Source: CAYMYN01 sp964394665
GTDB taxonomy: Bacteria > Planctomycetota > UBA1135 > GCA-002686595
DNA length: 64,000 bases
Direction of reading: 5' to 3'
Assembly: GCA_964394665.1 (NCBI GenBank)
Contig: CAYMYN010000005.1
Coordinates: 186,001 to 250,000, forward strand
Below, piece after piece: positions 28,769 to 37,845 of this stretch. The notes under the pieces are model-generated. The model saw only the letters and a program-made list of their open reading frames with translations. It did no database searches and was not told where the DNA came from. Position 1 is the first letter of the stretch. Each line of letters starts with the position of its first letter. Position numbers and translations under genes: made by a program.

Positions 28769-29952
28769 CAGGGCCGGAGCGAGCGGGCACTCTCGATCAG
28801 GGCCGGACGGGCGAGGTCGAAGACCTCCCGCGGTCCCCAGGCCTCGAAGGTGAGCACGTTGCGCTTGCTGCGCACGAGCACCAGCAGGTAGCCCAGGCTC
28901 TGGTTGCCGACCTCGCGCGTTCCAACCAGCAACGTGCGCGCTTCGTCGAGCTGGGATTCCTCGGCCACGGCCAGGGCGCGCCGCTCGACCAGCGCCGTGC
29001 GCGCGAGCCGGCTCCAGAAGCCGAGCGCGCCCTCGTCGAAGTTCGCTTGCTCCTGCACCTTGATGCGCAGACCCTCGGCGTTCATGGCTTCGACGAGTTC
29101 CTTGGAGCTGTAGTAGCGCACGAAGTCGGCGGGCGGGTCGAAGCTCGGGCCGCGGGCCAGGAAGCGCGGCGGGCGCGGGCGTCCTTGCACCGTGCCGGCG
29201 ACCAAGCCGTCGCCCAGGCGCCCGATCCACTCGAAGGGCAGGTCGAGCTGGTCGCCCCGCTGCTGGGGCTGGTTGGTATTGAGCTCGACGCGGATCGTGC
29301 TCATGGCGATCTGCGAGCGTAGGTAGCGTTGGCGGCCCTCCAGGCGCTCGATCTCGCCGGTGACGCGCGTGAGCTCGAGCTCGATCTTGAGCGTGTCCTC
29401 GACCTTCTCGCTGCGCGCGAGGTGCTCGAGCAGCCGTTCGCGGGCGCGGCGCGCGTTCTCGAGCCGGATGCCGAGGTCGAGCATCTCCTCGGTCACGTCC
29501 GACGCACGGACGTTCGCGTCGAGGACCTCGCCCAGGAGCTGGATGCGCTCCAGGGCCGTATCGAAGGCCGCGGCCGGGACGCGCACGGTGACCGAGCGCG
29601 CGTCGTTCTCCTGCAGGTGCCCGCCGAGCTCGCGCGCGATCGACACCACAGAGATGTGCGCCTCGCGCACCGACACCACCACGAGCCGCAACCCGGCCGA
29701 GTAGATCACCTGCCGATCCACCACGGGTGCGTCGGGCGGCAGTCCTTCCTGGGCGGCCGGCGCGCCGGCCTTCGCGCCCTCGTCCATCAGCCGCTGGCCC
29801 GACTCAGCGGCGACGCCGCGACCGAGGAACCAGTCGTCCGCCCCGCTCCAGGCTCCCTCCGTCTCCGCCGCCGGAGCCCCTGTCAGCGGAGAGCCGGCGG
29901 GTGCGGTGCAGGAAACGAGGATCGACAACAACGCAGGGAACAGGCTTCGCAT
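28768..29952 (-). CDS. DUF4349 lipoprotein
   Basis: 394 aa from ATG 29952, chosen because it gives a lipoprotein signal MRSLFPALLSILVSC with lipid Cys15. The upstream in-frame start adds 11 non-signal residues. Residues about 85-260 match DUF4349: QVIYSAGLRLVVVSV.., GGHLQENDARSVTVRVPAAAFDTALERIQLLGEVLDANVRASDVTEEMLDLGIRLENARRARERLL, then a coiled coil. DUF4349 proteins usually end with a TM helix; none is obvious here. An extended C-terminal domain follows. Function unknown; coupled to the Mur ligase gene. Confidence 0.83.
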   Translation of the reverse strand: MRSLFPALLSILVSCTAPAGSPLTGAPAAETEGAWSGADDWFLGRGVAAESGQRLMDEGAKAGAPAAQEGLPPDAPVVDRQVIYSAGLRLVVVSVREAHISVVSIARELGGHLQENDARSVTVRVPAAAFDTALERIQLLGEVLDANVRASDVTEEMLDLGIRLENARRARERLLEHLARSEKVEDTLKIELELTRVTGEIERLEGRQRYLRSQIAMSTIRVELNTNQPQQRGDQLDLPFEWIGRLGDGLVAGTVQGRPRPPRFLARGPSFDPPADFVRYYSSKELVEAMNAEGLRIKVQEQANFDEGALGFWSRLARTALVERRALAVAEESQLDEARTLLVGTREVGNQSLGYLLVLVRSKRNVLTFEAWGPREVFDLARPALIESARSLRP

Positions 29953-30051
29953 GGTCGGGTGCCTCCAGCACGAGAGTAACGTCACCGACTCCGGGTTCGC
30001 TGGGCGAAACCCGGGAGGTGACGATCCTGGCCGACCGCGAGCGCCCCGGGT

Positions 30052-30663
30052 TCAGAACGAGAAACCAAGGGTGATCCCGAACTGGTCGAAGTCGGAGTCG
30101 CCCTCGGCGCCGAAGAGCGAGATGTCGGTTCCCATCAGCCTACGGTAGTCGAGGCCTAGGCCGAAGCCGTTCCCGAAGACGTACGTGATGCCGGCGCGGG
30201 CGTAGAAGCCGACGCTGGTATCGTCGTCGGAGACCGAGATCCCACCCTGCTCGGCGGTCAGATCCGTGAACAGTAGGCTCGGTCCTACCGCGAGGTAGGG
30301 TCGGAGGGACCCGTCGAGCAGGTACGCGCTGGCCCGCAGGCCGCCGTAGAACTCGAAGGTCGAGTTGTCCACGTCGATCCCCTGGATCGTCGTCTCGTCG
30401 TATCCCAAAGCCATGCCGAACTCGAGCGAGAAGGGCGATTCCTTCATGCGCCACTCGAAGATCGCCTCCAGCGCGATGGGCTCGTCGAGCGGCTCCCAGT
30501 AGTCCTTCTCGAGCGAGCGCATGCCCAGCAGGAAGGAGAGCCGCATGCGCTCCTCCTTGGATTCCTGGAGCAAGATCGGCGGGGGCTCACTGAGCGACGG
30601 AGCGAATCCGTGGTTCGCGGGGGCGGTCGAGGCGAGGGTCAGGAGCAACGAGACCGGGAGCAT
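30052..30663 (-). CDS. Outer-membrane beta-barrel type protein
   Basis: 203 aa. ATG 30663 is preceded by a strong Shine-Dalgarno (GGAGGAGAACC), one of the best in the window. A signal peptide (MLPVSLLLTLASTAPANHG) precedes alternating hydrophobic strands: LEAIFEWRM, FSLEFGMALGYDE, FEFYGGLRASAYLL, LRPYLAVGPSLLF, SVGFYARAGITYVFGNGFGLGLDYRRLMG. It ends in a terminal Phe (FGITLGFSF), as in OmpA/OmpX-like 8-strand barrels. The presence of an outer-membrane type barrel fits a diderm envelope. Exact role unknown. Confidence 0.75.
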   Translation of the reverse strand: MLPVSLLLTLASTAPANHGFAPSLSEPPPILLQESKEERMRLSFLLGMRSLEKDYWEPLDEPIALEAIFEWRMKESPFSLEFGMALGYDETTIQGIDVDNSTFEFYGGLRASAYLLDGSLRPYLAVGPSLLFTDLTAEQGGISVSDDDTSVGFYARAGITYVFGNGFGLGLDYRRLMGTDISLFGAEGDSDFDQFGITLGFSF

Positions 30664-30802
30664 GGTTCTCCTCCAGGCGCGGGAGCGCCCTGATGGGGTA
30701 GGCTCGAATCCTACCGGTTCCCCGCCGAGCGCCCGGAGTGGCCGGAGTACGTAGGTCGCCAATCGTCTGGCGAGTCTTCCGCTCGTGGCGAGTGGGTAGC
30801 TG

Positions 30803-33595
30803 TCAGTCGCTGATCTCAGTCTCCTTCGCCAGGCGGACGCCGCGTTCGTCGCGGATCAGTCGATGCTCACCGAAGGGGGGTGGGGTGTTGGCGGCGAGGC
30901 GCGGGCCGGGGTCGGCGCTGGGCGGCGGGGGCGGGGCGGGGGTGGTGTCGGTGTGGCGGAACTCGGAGATCTGGCGCCAGCAGCGTTGGATCTTGTCGCC
31001 GAAGACGAGCAAGAGGTCGCCCGGGCGGGCCAGGCGCAGGGCGCGCTCGAGGGCTTCGACCTCGTCGGGGATCATCTCGACGGCTTCGGGGTGTACGCCG
31101 GCCTCGAGCAGGGCGCGGCGTTGGAGCTGGGGCACCTCGTCGTCGCGCCGGCCGCGGGGGTTGTCGTCGCGGCGGCAGATGTAGTGGTCGAAGCGGCCGG
31201 CGCAGGCGCGCGCGCTCTCGACGACGTCCTCGTCGCGGCGGTCGCCGGGGGCGGCCAGGACGACGATGCGCCGACCCTCGGGCTCGAGGCGCGCGCACAG
31301 CTCGACCATCGCGGCGATGGCGTGGGCGTTGTGGCCGTAGTCGAGGATCACCTTGAAGGGGTGCTCGTCGAACACGTTCATGCGGCCGGGCGTCTGGAAG
31401 AAGGTCGCGTCGAAGGTGCGCAGGCCGTGGCGGATCTCCTCCAGCGAGACGCCCATCGAGTAGGCGATGACGGCTGCGAACATCGCGTTCTGCTCGTTGT
31501 GCGCGGCGCGGCCCTCGAGGGTGGCCGGGATCGCCTGGGTCCACAGCAGCGGGATGTGCCGACCCTTGTCGTAGATCGTGATCATGCGCCCGCCCATGCC
31601 GGGCTCGAGCACGACCGCGCGGCCACCCGCGCGGATGTGCTCGGCCACCAAGGGGTGGGCGGGGTTCATGGTCACGTAGGCGATGTGCTGGGCGCGCGTG
31701 TGGTCCGCCATCGCGAGCGTCAGGGAGTCGTCGGCGTTGAGCACCGCCGTGTCGCGCGCCACCTCGACCACCGTGCGCTTGATGCGCGCCAGCTCCTCGA
31801 GCGTGTCGACGCCCTTCAGGCCCAGGTGGTCGCTGGCGATGTTGAGCACGGCCCCGACGTCGCAGCGCCGATAGCCCATGCCGCGCCGCAGGAGCCCGCC
31901 GCGCGCGGTCTCCATCACCGCCACCTCGACCATCGGGTCGCGCAGAACCATGCGCGCCGCTACGGGGCCGGTCATGTCGCCCTCGACCGTCAGGTGACCG
32001 TCGATGTACACGCCGTCGGTGCTCGTCATGCCGACCCGTTTGCCGGCCATCTTGAAGATGTGCGCCACCATGCGCGTGGTGGTCGTCTTGCCGTTCGTGC
32101 CCGTGATGGCCGCGATCGGGATGCGCGCCGGCGAGCCGGGGGGGAAGAGCATGTCCATCACCGGCCCGGCGGCGTCGCGCGGGGTGCCTTCCGACGGCGC
32201 GACGTGCATGCGGAAGCCGGGGGCCGCGTTGAGCTCGCAGATCGCGCCGCCGGTCTCCGTGTAGGAGCGGCTGATGTCGCTGGTGAGGAAGTCGACGCCG
32301 CACACGTCCAGGCCGATGGCGCGCGCGGCGCGCACGGCCATCTCGCGGTTGTCGGGGTGCACGCTGTCGGTCACGTCGATGGCCGTGCCGCCGGTGGAGA
32401 GGTTGGCGGTCGAGCGCAGGAAGACCACCTCGCCGGGGGGCGGCACGCTGTGTTCGGTGTAGCCCCGGGTCTCGAGCAATCGGCGCGCCTGGTGGTCGAG
32501 CTCGATGCGGGTCAGGATCTTCTCGTGACCGACGCCGCGCCGAGGGTCGGCGTTGACCTCCTCGAGCAGCTCGGCCACGGTCCGGCGGCCGTCGCCGACG
32601 ACGTGCCCCGGGACACGTTTGCTGGCCGCGATCAGCTCGCCGTTCACGACCAGCAAACGGTGGTCGAAGCCGGTGATGAAGCTCTCGACGAGCACGTTGC
32701 GGCTGTGCTGCTGCGCGTGATGGAAGGCCGCCGCGGCCTCCTCGGGGCTGGCGACGCCGATGGTGACGCCGCGACCGTGGTTGGCGTCGAGCGGCTTGAC
32801 GACCACCGGGTACCCGATGCGCTCGGCGGCGTGCACGGCCTCGCGCTCGGTCTGCACCAGCCGTTGGCGGGGCACCGGCAGGCCCAGGTCGGCGAGCAGC
32901 TTGTTGGTCTCCTCCTTGTCGGAGGCCAACTCGACCGCGATGTGGCGCGTCTCGCTGGTGACCGTGGCCTGGATGCGGCGCTGGTACTTGCCGTGGCCGA
33001 GCTGCACCAGGCTGAAGCGGTTGAGCCGCAGCCAGGGGATGTCGCGCTCCTCGGCGGCGCGGATCAACGACGCGGTGCTGGGGCCGAGCGCGCGGCGCTG
33101 GGCGCTGCGGATGAACGCGTCGCGTTCGCTGGGCCAGTCGAGGGTCTTGCCGCGGTGCTCGTCCTCGCGCAGCTCGTCGGGCAAGAGGTGCTGGAGCAGC
33201 TCGAGGGCCAGTCGCGCCGCGTCGAGCCCGACCTCCTCCTCCTCGTACTCGTAGACGACGTCGTACTGACCGGGGATTCCGTTGCCGCGCGTCTTTCCAA
33301 AGGTCACGTGGGCGCCGGCGACGTTCTGCAGCTCGATCGCGACGTGCTCGAAGACGTGGCCGAGCCAGGTGCCGCCGTCCTCCTCGAGGCGCCGCAGGAA
33401 GCCGCCCGGCTCGCCGTAGGAACAGCCGTGCTCGGCGAGTCCCGGCAGATGCTCCAGCAGGCGCTCCATGAAGGTCGGCCCCAGGCGCGCGGTCGGCCAC
33501 TCCTCGAGGCGCCCCAGGTCGACCGTGAGCTGGATGACGCGGAACAGCGCGTAGTGGTTGGGACCCAGGTAGACCGAGCGCGAGAGGATCTTCAT
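30803..33595 (-). CDS. cphA: Cyanophycin synthetase
   Basis: 930 aa. Polymerises L-Asp and L-Arg into cyanophycin using ATP. Order of domains: N-terminal domain (MKILSRSVYLGPNHYALFRVIQLTVDLG), ATP-grasp (about 215-480; YPVVVKPLDANHGRGVTIG, GFDHRLLVVNGELIAASKRVPGHVVGDG, CELNAAPGFRMH), and Mur ligase-like domain (ITGTNGKTTTTRM at about 497-509, METARGGLLRRGMGYRRCDV, LDYGHNAHAIAAM). Length is close to the 870-900 aa norm, with a Pro-rich tail of about 50 residues. It starts 3 bp after the cyanophycinase stop in a three-gene operon with the two degradation enzymes. Confidence 0.95.
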   Translation of the reverse strand: MKILSRSVYLGPNHYALFRVIQLTVDLGRLEEWPTARLGPTFMERLLEHLPGLAEHGCSYGEPGGFLRRLEEDGGTWLGHVFEHVAIELQNVAGAHVTFGKTRGNGIPGQYDVVYEYEEEEVGLDAARLALELLQHLLPDELREDEHRGKTLDWPSERDAFIRSAQRRALGPSTASLIRAAEERDIPWLRLNRFSLVQLGHGKYQRRIQATVTSETRHIAVELASDKEETNKLLADLGLPVPRQRLVQTEREAVHAAERIGYPVVVKPLDANHGRGVTIGVASPEEAAAAFHHAQQHSRNVLVESFITGFDHRLLVVNGELIAASKRVPGHVVGDGRRTVAELLEEVNADPRRGVGHEKILTRIELDHQARRLLETRGYTEHSVPPPGEVVFLRSTANLSTGGTAIDVTDSVHPDNREMAVRAARAIGLDVCGVDFLTSDISRSYTETGGAICELNAAPGFRMHVAPSEGTPRDAAGPVMDMLFPPGSPARIPIAAITGTNGKTTTTRMVAHIFKMAGKRVGMTSTDGVYIDGHLTVEGDMTGPVAARMVLRDPMVEVAVMETARGGLLRRGMGYRRCDVGAVLNIASDHLGLKGVDTLEELARIKRTVVEVARDTAVLNADDSLTLAMADHTRAQHIAYVTMNPAHPLVAEHIRAGGRAVVLEPGMGGRMITIYDKGRHIPLLWTQAIPATLEGRAAHNEQNAMFAAVIAYSMGVSLEEIRHGLRTFDATFFQTPGRMNVFDEHPFKVILDYGHNAHAIAAMVELCARLEPEGRRIVVLAAPGDRRDEDVVESARACAGRFDHYICRRDDNPRGRRDDEVPQLQRRALLEAGVHPEAVEMIPDEVEALERALRLARPGDLLLVFGDKIQRCWRQISEFRHTDTTPAPPPPPSADPGPRLAANTPPPFGEHRLIRDERGVRLAKETEISD

Positions 33596-33598
33596 GGC

Positions 33599-34420
33599 TC
33601 AGGATTTCCGGAGGGCTGGGGCGGGATGAGCGCGGCGTTTGTGCACGTCGTAGGTCGCGCCCGCGGTCAGGACGTGCAGGCGCATGCCGATCACCGTCAC
33701 CGGGTCGTGCCGGTTGGCCGAGTCCATCGAGGTGAACTCGACCTCGGAGGGATCGAGGATCGTGATCGCGCCGCTGCCCACGACCTCGAGGGTCTCGTCG
33801 GGGGCGACGAAGGCGGCCGTGTCCTCGTCGAGCCCGATGCCGATCGGCCGCGGGTTGAAGGCCAGGGCCGCGAGCAGCCGACCGATGCGATCGCGTTGGC
33901 GAAAGTGTTGATCGACGATGGCCCAGGGCAGGAGGCCGAAGCCCGGCGCCATGGTGACCATGTCGCTGGTGGGCGTCGGGCCCTCGTCGCCGTAGGCGAT
34001 CATGTGTTCTGAGACGACCGCCGCGCCGGCCGAGGTGCCGGCCACGTGCAGGCCCTCGTGTCCGTTGCGCCGCCGCAGGAGATCGGCCACGGGGGTGCCG
34101 CCGATGGTGGTCGAGATCCGCAGTTGATTGCCGCCGGTCAGGAACACGCCGTTGGCCTCCTCGAGGCAGGCGAGCGTGCCCTCCTCGCGGCATTCGGCGC
34201 GCGTGTCGAGCGGCAGGACGCGCACGTTGCGCGAGCCGAGTTCCTCGAACAGCTTGCGATACCGCGGTCCGGTCTCGGGATCGCGCGACGCGGTGGGCAC
34301 GACCACGATGCGGCTGGCGCGGCCGCCGCACAGGCGCACGAAGCGCGAGAGGATGGCGGTGTCGCGGACTTTCTCCTCCGCGCCGCCGATGGGGATCACG
34401 TAGCCACGCATGGAGCTCAT
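33599..34420 (-). CDS. cphB: Cyanophycinase
   Basis: 273 aa. ATG 34420 overlaps the upstream iadA stop (ATGA), which decides against the internal Met at 34411. Peptidase family S51: GYVIPIGGAEEKVRD, FLTGGNQLRI, nucleophile motif HVAGTSAGAAVVSEHMI (Ser), and GFGLLPWAIVDQHFRQRDRIGRLLAAL..GIGLDEDTA. It cleaves cyanophycin to beta-Asp-Arg dipeptides inside the cell. Next to cphA and an isoaspartyl dipeptidase, this gives a full storage and recycling cycle. Confidence 0.95.
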   Translation of the reverse strand: MSSMRGYVIPIGGAEEKVRDTAILSRFVRLCGGRASRIVVVPTASRDPETGPRYRKLFEELGSRNVRVLPLDTRAECREEGTLACLEEANGVFLTGGNQLRISTTIGGTPVADLLRRRNGHEGLHVAGTSAGAAVVSEHMIAYGDEGPTPTSDMVTMAPGFGLLPWAIVDQHFRQRDRIGRLLAALAFNPRPIGIGLDEDTAAFVAPDETLEVVGSGAITILDPSEVEFTSMDSANRHDPVTVIGMRLHVLTAGATYDVHKRRAHPAPALRKS

Positions 34421-35586
34421 CCGTTCGCTTCGAAGGGGCCGCGCGTCGTCGGGCGGCCGTCGAGGAGTCGCCACTGTCCGCGCGCCGCGACGTCGCGCAC
34501 GCGGCCGCCGGCGTCGAGGGTCACGAGGTCGGCGTCGGCGCCGGCGGCGATGCGGCCCTTGCCGGGGAGGCGCAGCAGGTCGGCGACGTTCGAGGTGAAG
34601 GGGGGCAGCACCGCGGAGAGGGCCTGGCCCCGGCGCAGCAGCTCGGCCAGGGTCTCGGCCAGGGCGGCCGGGCGGCCGACTTCCCAGCCGGCGACGCGGC
34701 CCTGCGCGTCGAAACGCGGCAAGCAGCCGCCGCCGTCGGAGCTGACCGTCAGGCGCTCGGGCGGCAGGCCCGCGGCGAGGTAGCGCTCGACGGCGTCCGG
34801 CGCGCTCCAGGCGTCCTCGCCCTCCTCGACCGGGAAGGCGGTGACGTCGATCGTCGAGCCCGCGCGCGCCAGCTCGAGGGCTTCCTCGAACAGCGCCCGA
34901 CGGCGGTTGACGTGCGTCGGATGGAACACGCGCGGGGGCAGTTCACTCGTCTCCAGCGCGCGCCGCACGAGCTCCAGCCCGCGCGGCCCGTCCCCCAGGT
35001 GCAGGTGCACGATGCCGGCCTTGCCCGTCATCAGGCCCGCGACGTGGGCCTCGCTCGCCACGCGCAGCAGCTCCTCCAGGGTGGGCTGGCTCGAGCGGTG
35101 GTCGCTGAGCGCCAGCTCGCCCACGCCCAGCACCGCGTCGAGGTGCACGATGTCGCCGCGCACGCCGCCGGTCAGCGTCGTGGGCGGCAGGTGGTAGCCG
35201 CCGGTGTGGCACCAGGCGGAGAGGCCCTGCTCGCGCATCGAGCGCACGGTCGCGAGCAGCTCCGCCGTGCTGCGCACGAGGTCGTCGGTCCCGAGCACGC
35301 CCACCGCGCCGGTCACGCCGACGCGCAGGAACTCGTGGGCGAAGAGGGGCGGCACGCGGCTCGCGAAGCCCGCCTCTCCGCCGCCGCCCGCCAGGTGCGC
35401 GTGCCCGTCGATCAGCCCCGGCACGAGGCGCTTGCCCGCCAGGGAGCGGCGCGTGACGCCCAGCTCGGCCGGCAGCTCGGGTTCCCGCGCGCCGATCCAG
35501 AGGATGCGTCCGCCGCCGACGAGGACGTGCCGGATGCCGAGGTGCTGGGGCGCGTGGACCTCGGCGTCGACCAGGAGTTCGAACAA
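34417..35586 (-). CDS. iadA: Isoaspartyl dipeptidase (M38 amidohydrolase)
   Basis: 389 aa from TTG 35586, the start that yields the family's usual length of about 390 residues; no ATG is near. Metal-binding motif GLIDGHAHLAGGGGEAGF matches the IadA signature. Others are GVTGAVGVLGTDDLVRS, HTGGYHLPPTTLTGGVRGDIV, HLHLGDGPRGL, FHPTHVNRR and SSDGGGCLPRF. It hydrolyses beta-aspartyl dipeptides such as beta-Asp-Arg released by CphB. First gene of the operon, with a -10-like TAGAAT 41 nt upstream of TTG in the 56-bp gap after the protease gene. Confidence 0.9.
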   Translation of the reverse strand: MFELLVDAEVHAPQHLGIRHVLVGGGRILWIGAREPELPAELGVTRRSLAGKRLVPGLIDGHAHLAGGGGEAGFASRVPPLFAHEFLRVGVTGAVGVLGTDDLVRSTAELLATVRSMREQGLSAWCHTGGYHLPPTTLTGGVRGDIVHLDAVLGVGELALSDHRSSQPTLEELLRVASEAHVAGLMTGKAGIVHLHLGDGPRGLELVRRALETSELPPRVFHPTHVNRRRALFEEALELARAGSTIDVTAFPVEEGEDAWSAPDAVERYLAAGLPPERLTVSSDGGGCLPRFDAQGRVAGWEVGRPAALAETLAELLRRGQALSAVLPPFTSNVADLLRLPGKGRIAAGADADLVTLDAGGRVRDVAARGQWRLLDGRPTTRGPFEANG

Positions 35587-35627
35587 GCGGGGAGGGGGCG
35601 GGGGGGCAGGCGGCGGGTGGGCCGGGG

Positions 35628-35633
35628 ATTCTA
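35628..35633 (-). promoter_or_regulatory. Possible -10 box TAGAAT for iadA-cphB-cphA operon
   Basis: Minus-strand TAGAAT within the 56-bp gap upstream of iadA. A start about 7 nt downstream would leave a leader of about 35 nt. No convincing -35. Confidence 0.35.
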
Positions 35634-35642
35634 ACGTCCGCC

Positions 35643-36848
35643 CTACCGTTCCGAGTCCGCCAGCGAGGGCGCGGCGTCGCCGCGCGGGGGACGGCCGAGC
35701 ACCCGGCGAGCCTCGATGAAGCGCAACAGGCCTTCCTTGGTGATCATCCCGACGAGTTCCCCGTCCTCCAGCACCAGGAGCCGGCCGATCCCGGATGCCT
35801 GCATGCGCCGCAGAGCCTCGACCAGGGGCGCCGACGGGCTGGTCGTGATGCGGGGCGAGAGCCGCACCATCCGCGCGCGCACCGCGTTGCCGTCGAGCTC
35901 CTCGCGCGGCGTGCCCTTGACCTGGTCGAGGGAGATCACGCCCAGCACCTCGCTGCCCTCGCACACCGGGAAGCCGCGGAATCCGTGCCGCAGCACGTGC
36001 TCGTCGACGAACTCGCGCAGGGTGATGTCGGGCGCCACGGTCACCGGATCGGTGATCATCGCCTGTGCGACGCTCGCGTCGGACAGCGCCCGCTTGAGAA
36101 CCAGGTCCTGGTAGCTCGCCTCGGCGGCGTTGCGCAGGAACATGCCGATCAGGATCAACCACACGCCGCCCCACTGGCCGTAGAAGAGCAGCAGGAACCC
36201 GAGCAGGATCAGCCCCATCGCGAGGGCCTTGCCGGTCAGCGAGGCGGTGCGCGTGGCGCGTTCGATCGAGCCGTGTCGCCACCACAGGAAAGCGCGCAGC
36301 ACGCGCCCGCCGTCCAGCGGCAGGCCGGGCAGCAGGTTGAACACCGCCAGGGCGAAGTTGATCCCGCCGAGCCACAGGAAGGTCTGGGAGACCGGCGTGG
36401 CACTCTCGCCGTGCACGAGCAACCAGATGGCGGTGAAGAGGAACGCCAGGGCGAAGCTCATCAGCGGCCCGGCGATCGTGATCGCGAGCTCCTTCTTCGG
36501 ATCGTCCGGCTCGTCCTCGAGCTGCGAGACCCCGCCGAACAGGAACAGGGTGATCGAAGGCACGTCGATCCCCAGGCGCTTGGCGACGACCGAGTGGGAC
36601 AGTTCGTGGAGCAGGATCGAGCTGAAGAAGAGCAAGGAGGCGACGAGCCCCGCCACCAGGTACGTGCTGCGGAGCAGCCCGGGCAACTCGCGCGGGAAGT
36701 ACCCGAAGGCCAGCGTGAACGTGATCAACGCGAAGATCACGAACCACGAAGGATCGGCGCGGATGTCGATCCCGAACGCGCGCATCAGGAACACGCCGCG
36801 GACGGGCGGCCGGCGGCGCGACGCGCCCGTGGGAAGGTCTCGAGTCAT
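35643..36848 (-). CDS. Site-2 protease family membrane metalloprotease with CBS domains
   Basis: 401 aa from ATG 36848. A GTG at 36878 is also in frame, but a TAGGCT -10 box at 36884-36879 would start the mRNA downstream of it. HExxH zinc motif is ILLHELSHSVVAKRLG, with the second site NLLPGLPLDGGRVLRAFLW. About six TM segments are visible. The C-terminal 130 residues are a CBS pair (AQAMITDPVTVAPDITLREFVDE.., RLLVLEDGELVGMITKEGLLRFI). This is the S2P/M50 group with CBS domains, thought to cut TM substrates under nucleotide control. Substrate unknown. Confidence 0.92.
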   Translation of the reverse strand: MTRDLPTGASRRRPPVRGVFLMRAFGIDIRADPSWFVIFALITFTLAFGYFPRELPGLLRSTYLVAGLVASLLFFSSILLHELSHSVVAKRLGIDVPSITLFLFGGVSQLEDEPDDPKKELAITIAGPLMSFALAFLFTAIWLLVHGESATPVSQTFLWLGGINFALAVFNLLPGLPLDGGRVLRAFLWWRHGSIERATRTASLTGKALAMGLILLGFLLLFYGQWGGVWLILIGMFLRNAAEASYQDLVLKRALSDASVAQAMITDPVTVAPDITLREFVDEHVLRHGFRGFPVCEGSEVLGVISLDQVKGTPREELDGNAVRARMVRLSPRITTSPSAPLVEALRRMQASGIGRLLVLEDGELVGMITKEGLLRFIEARRVLGRPPRGDAAPSLADSER

Positions 36849-36878
36849 CGGGGTCGGGGCCGGCTCCGCCGGACGCAC

Positions 36879-36884
36879 AGCCTA
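36879..36884 (-). promoter_or_regulatory. Possible -10 box TAGGCT deciding the S2P start
   Basis: Minus-strand TAGGCT lies 30 nt before ATG 36848. It lies downstream of the true stop (36943) of the upstream gene once that gene's frameshift is corrected. Confidence 0.4.
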
Positions 36885-36942
36885 CGCCCCCGGGCCCGGC
36901 GAGGGGTACCGCTCGCCGCGCGCAGACTCCGCGGGGCGGGTA

Positions 36943-37817
36943 TCAGCTTCCGCCGCACCCACCGCAGCCGCCGCCTCCTCCGCCGCCACAACCGCCGGCT
37001 CCATCGCCGCCTCCCACGCCGCCGCAGCCGAGGGCTGCGCCGCAGCCGCTGGTGGGGGGGGCGCGATCGCGAGCTGGGCGCGCCTCAGCGCGGGCTCCAG
37101 GGGCGCGAGCGTGCCGCCGAGGAGTACCGCCGGACCGAGCAGGCCTACGGCCAGTGAGAGGTCCTCCGTCCCCTGGGCAGCGAGTCGGGTGCGCAGGTCG
37201 CGCAGCGCTCGTCTGGCCCCGGCGGTGACTCGCCGCCCGGCTCCGCGCAGGACGGTGAGGCCGAAGAGCATGGCGAAGGCGACCATCTCGAGGATCAGGA
37301 AACCGATCGGGCGCTCCTGGGAGATGCCCTGCGCGCAGCGCGCGATGCCCAGGGTCAACACAGCCAGCAGGATCCACACGAGGTGCTTGCGAAGCTCTCC
37401 GACGCGCTCTTGCGAGAGCAGACAGCCCCGTTCCTCGAGTTCGCGGTCCAGCTCGTGCGGCGTTCCCGCGAAGGCCCGCGCGGCCCGATCTAGACCCGTG
37501 GGTAGGTGGCGCAGGACCTCGGACTCGATCGGATGGAGCCCGCCCACGGGTTGCGGATCCCCCTCGGCGGCATGGCCCCGGGCATCGATCCGGCCTTGCT
37601 CCGCGAGGGACGCGACCGCCCCGGCGAAGACCGAGCGATCGCCCCCCGCAAGCCCAATCACGGCGTAGGGATCGAGGTCCTCGATCGACCCTTCGGGTTC
37701 CTTGGAGGCGCGCGCCGTGGATCGCAACATCCAACCCACGATCAGGGCCAATGCGCAGAGGGCGCCGTAGAAGACGAGGAACTGGGTTCCGGCCAGGTCG
37801 AAGGGAAAGAAGTTCAT
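36943..37817 (-). CDS. TIGR04222-like membrane protein, frameshifted in a G8 run
   Basis: Starts MNFFPFDLAGTQFLVFYGALCALALIVGWML, then IEDLDPYAVIGLAGGDRSVFAGAVASLAEQGRI, and two TM segments (about 140-185), as in the TIGR04222 membrane family. As printed, the frame runs past the expected end into APPPPAAAAQPSAAAAWEAA to 36882. Adding one base to the G8 run at 37054-37061 switches to TSGCGAALGCGG..GGCGGGGGG-CGGCGGS and a stop at 36943. A Gly/Cys-rich tail is what I recall for this family. Either the homopolymer was under-called or the shift is programmed. The function of the family is unknown. Confidence 0.72.
37054..37061. other. G8 homopolymer at frameshift point
   Basis: Eight G on the plus strand (C8 on the coding strand). 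One extra base restores the Gly/Cys-rich tail of the TIGR04222-like protein. Confidence 0.65.
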
Positions 37818-37845
37818 CTGTCACTGTGGATTCGATCGGCGAGCA

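Noticed and set aside
30697..30715. tRNA-like T-arm (stem GTAGG, loop CTCGAAT, stem CCTAC); the reverse frame reads VGFEPTP, as often seen over tRNA genes
   Set aside because: No matching acceptor, D-arm or anticodon stem could be built on either strand within tRNA length. Loop position 54 is C. Treated as a chance hairpin in the leader of the barrel gene.
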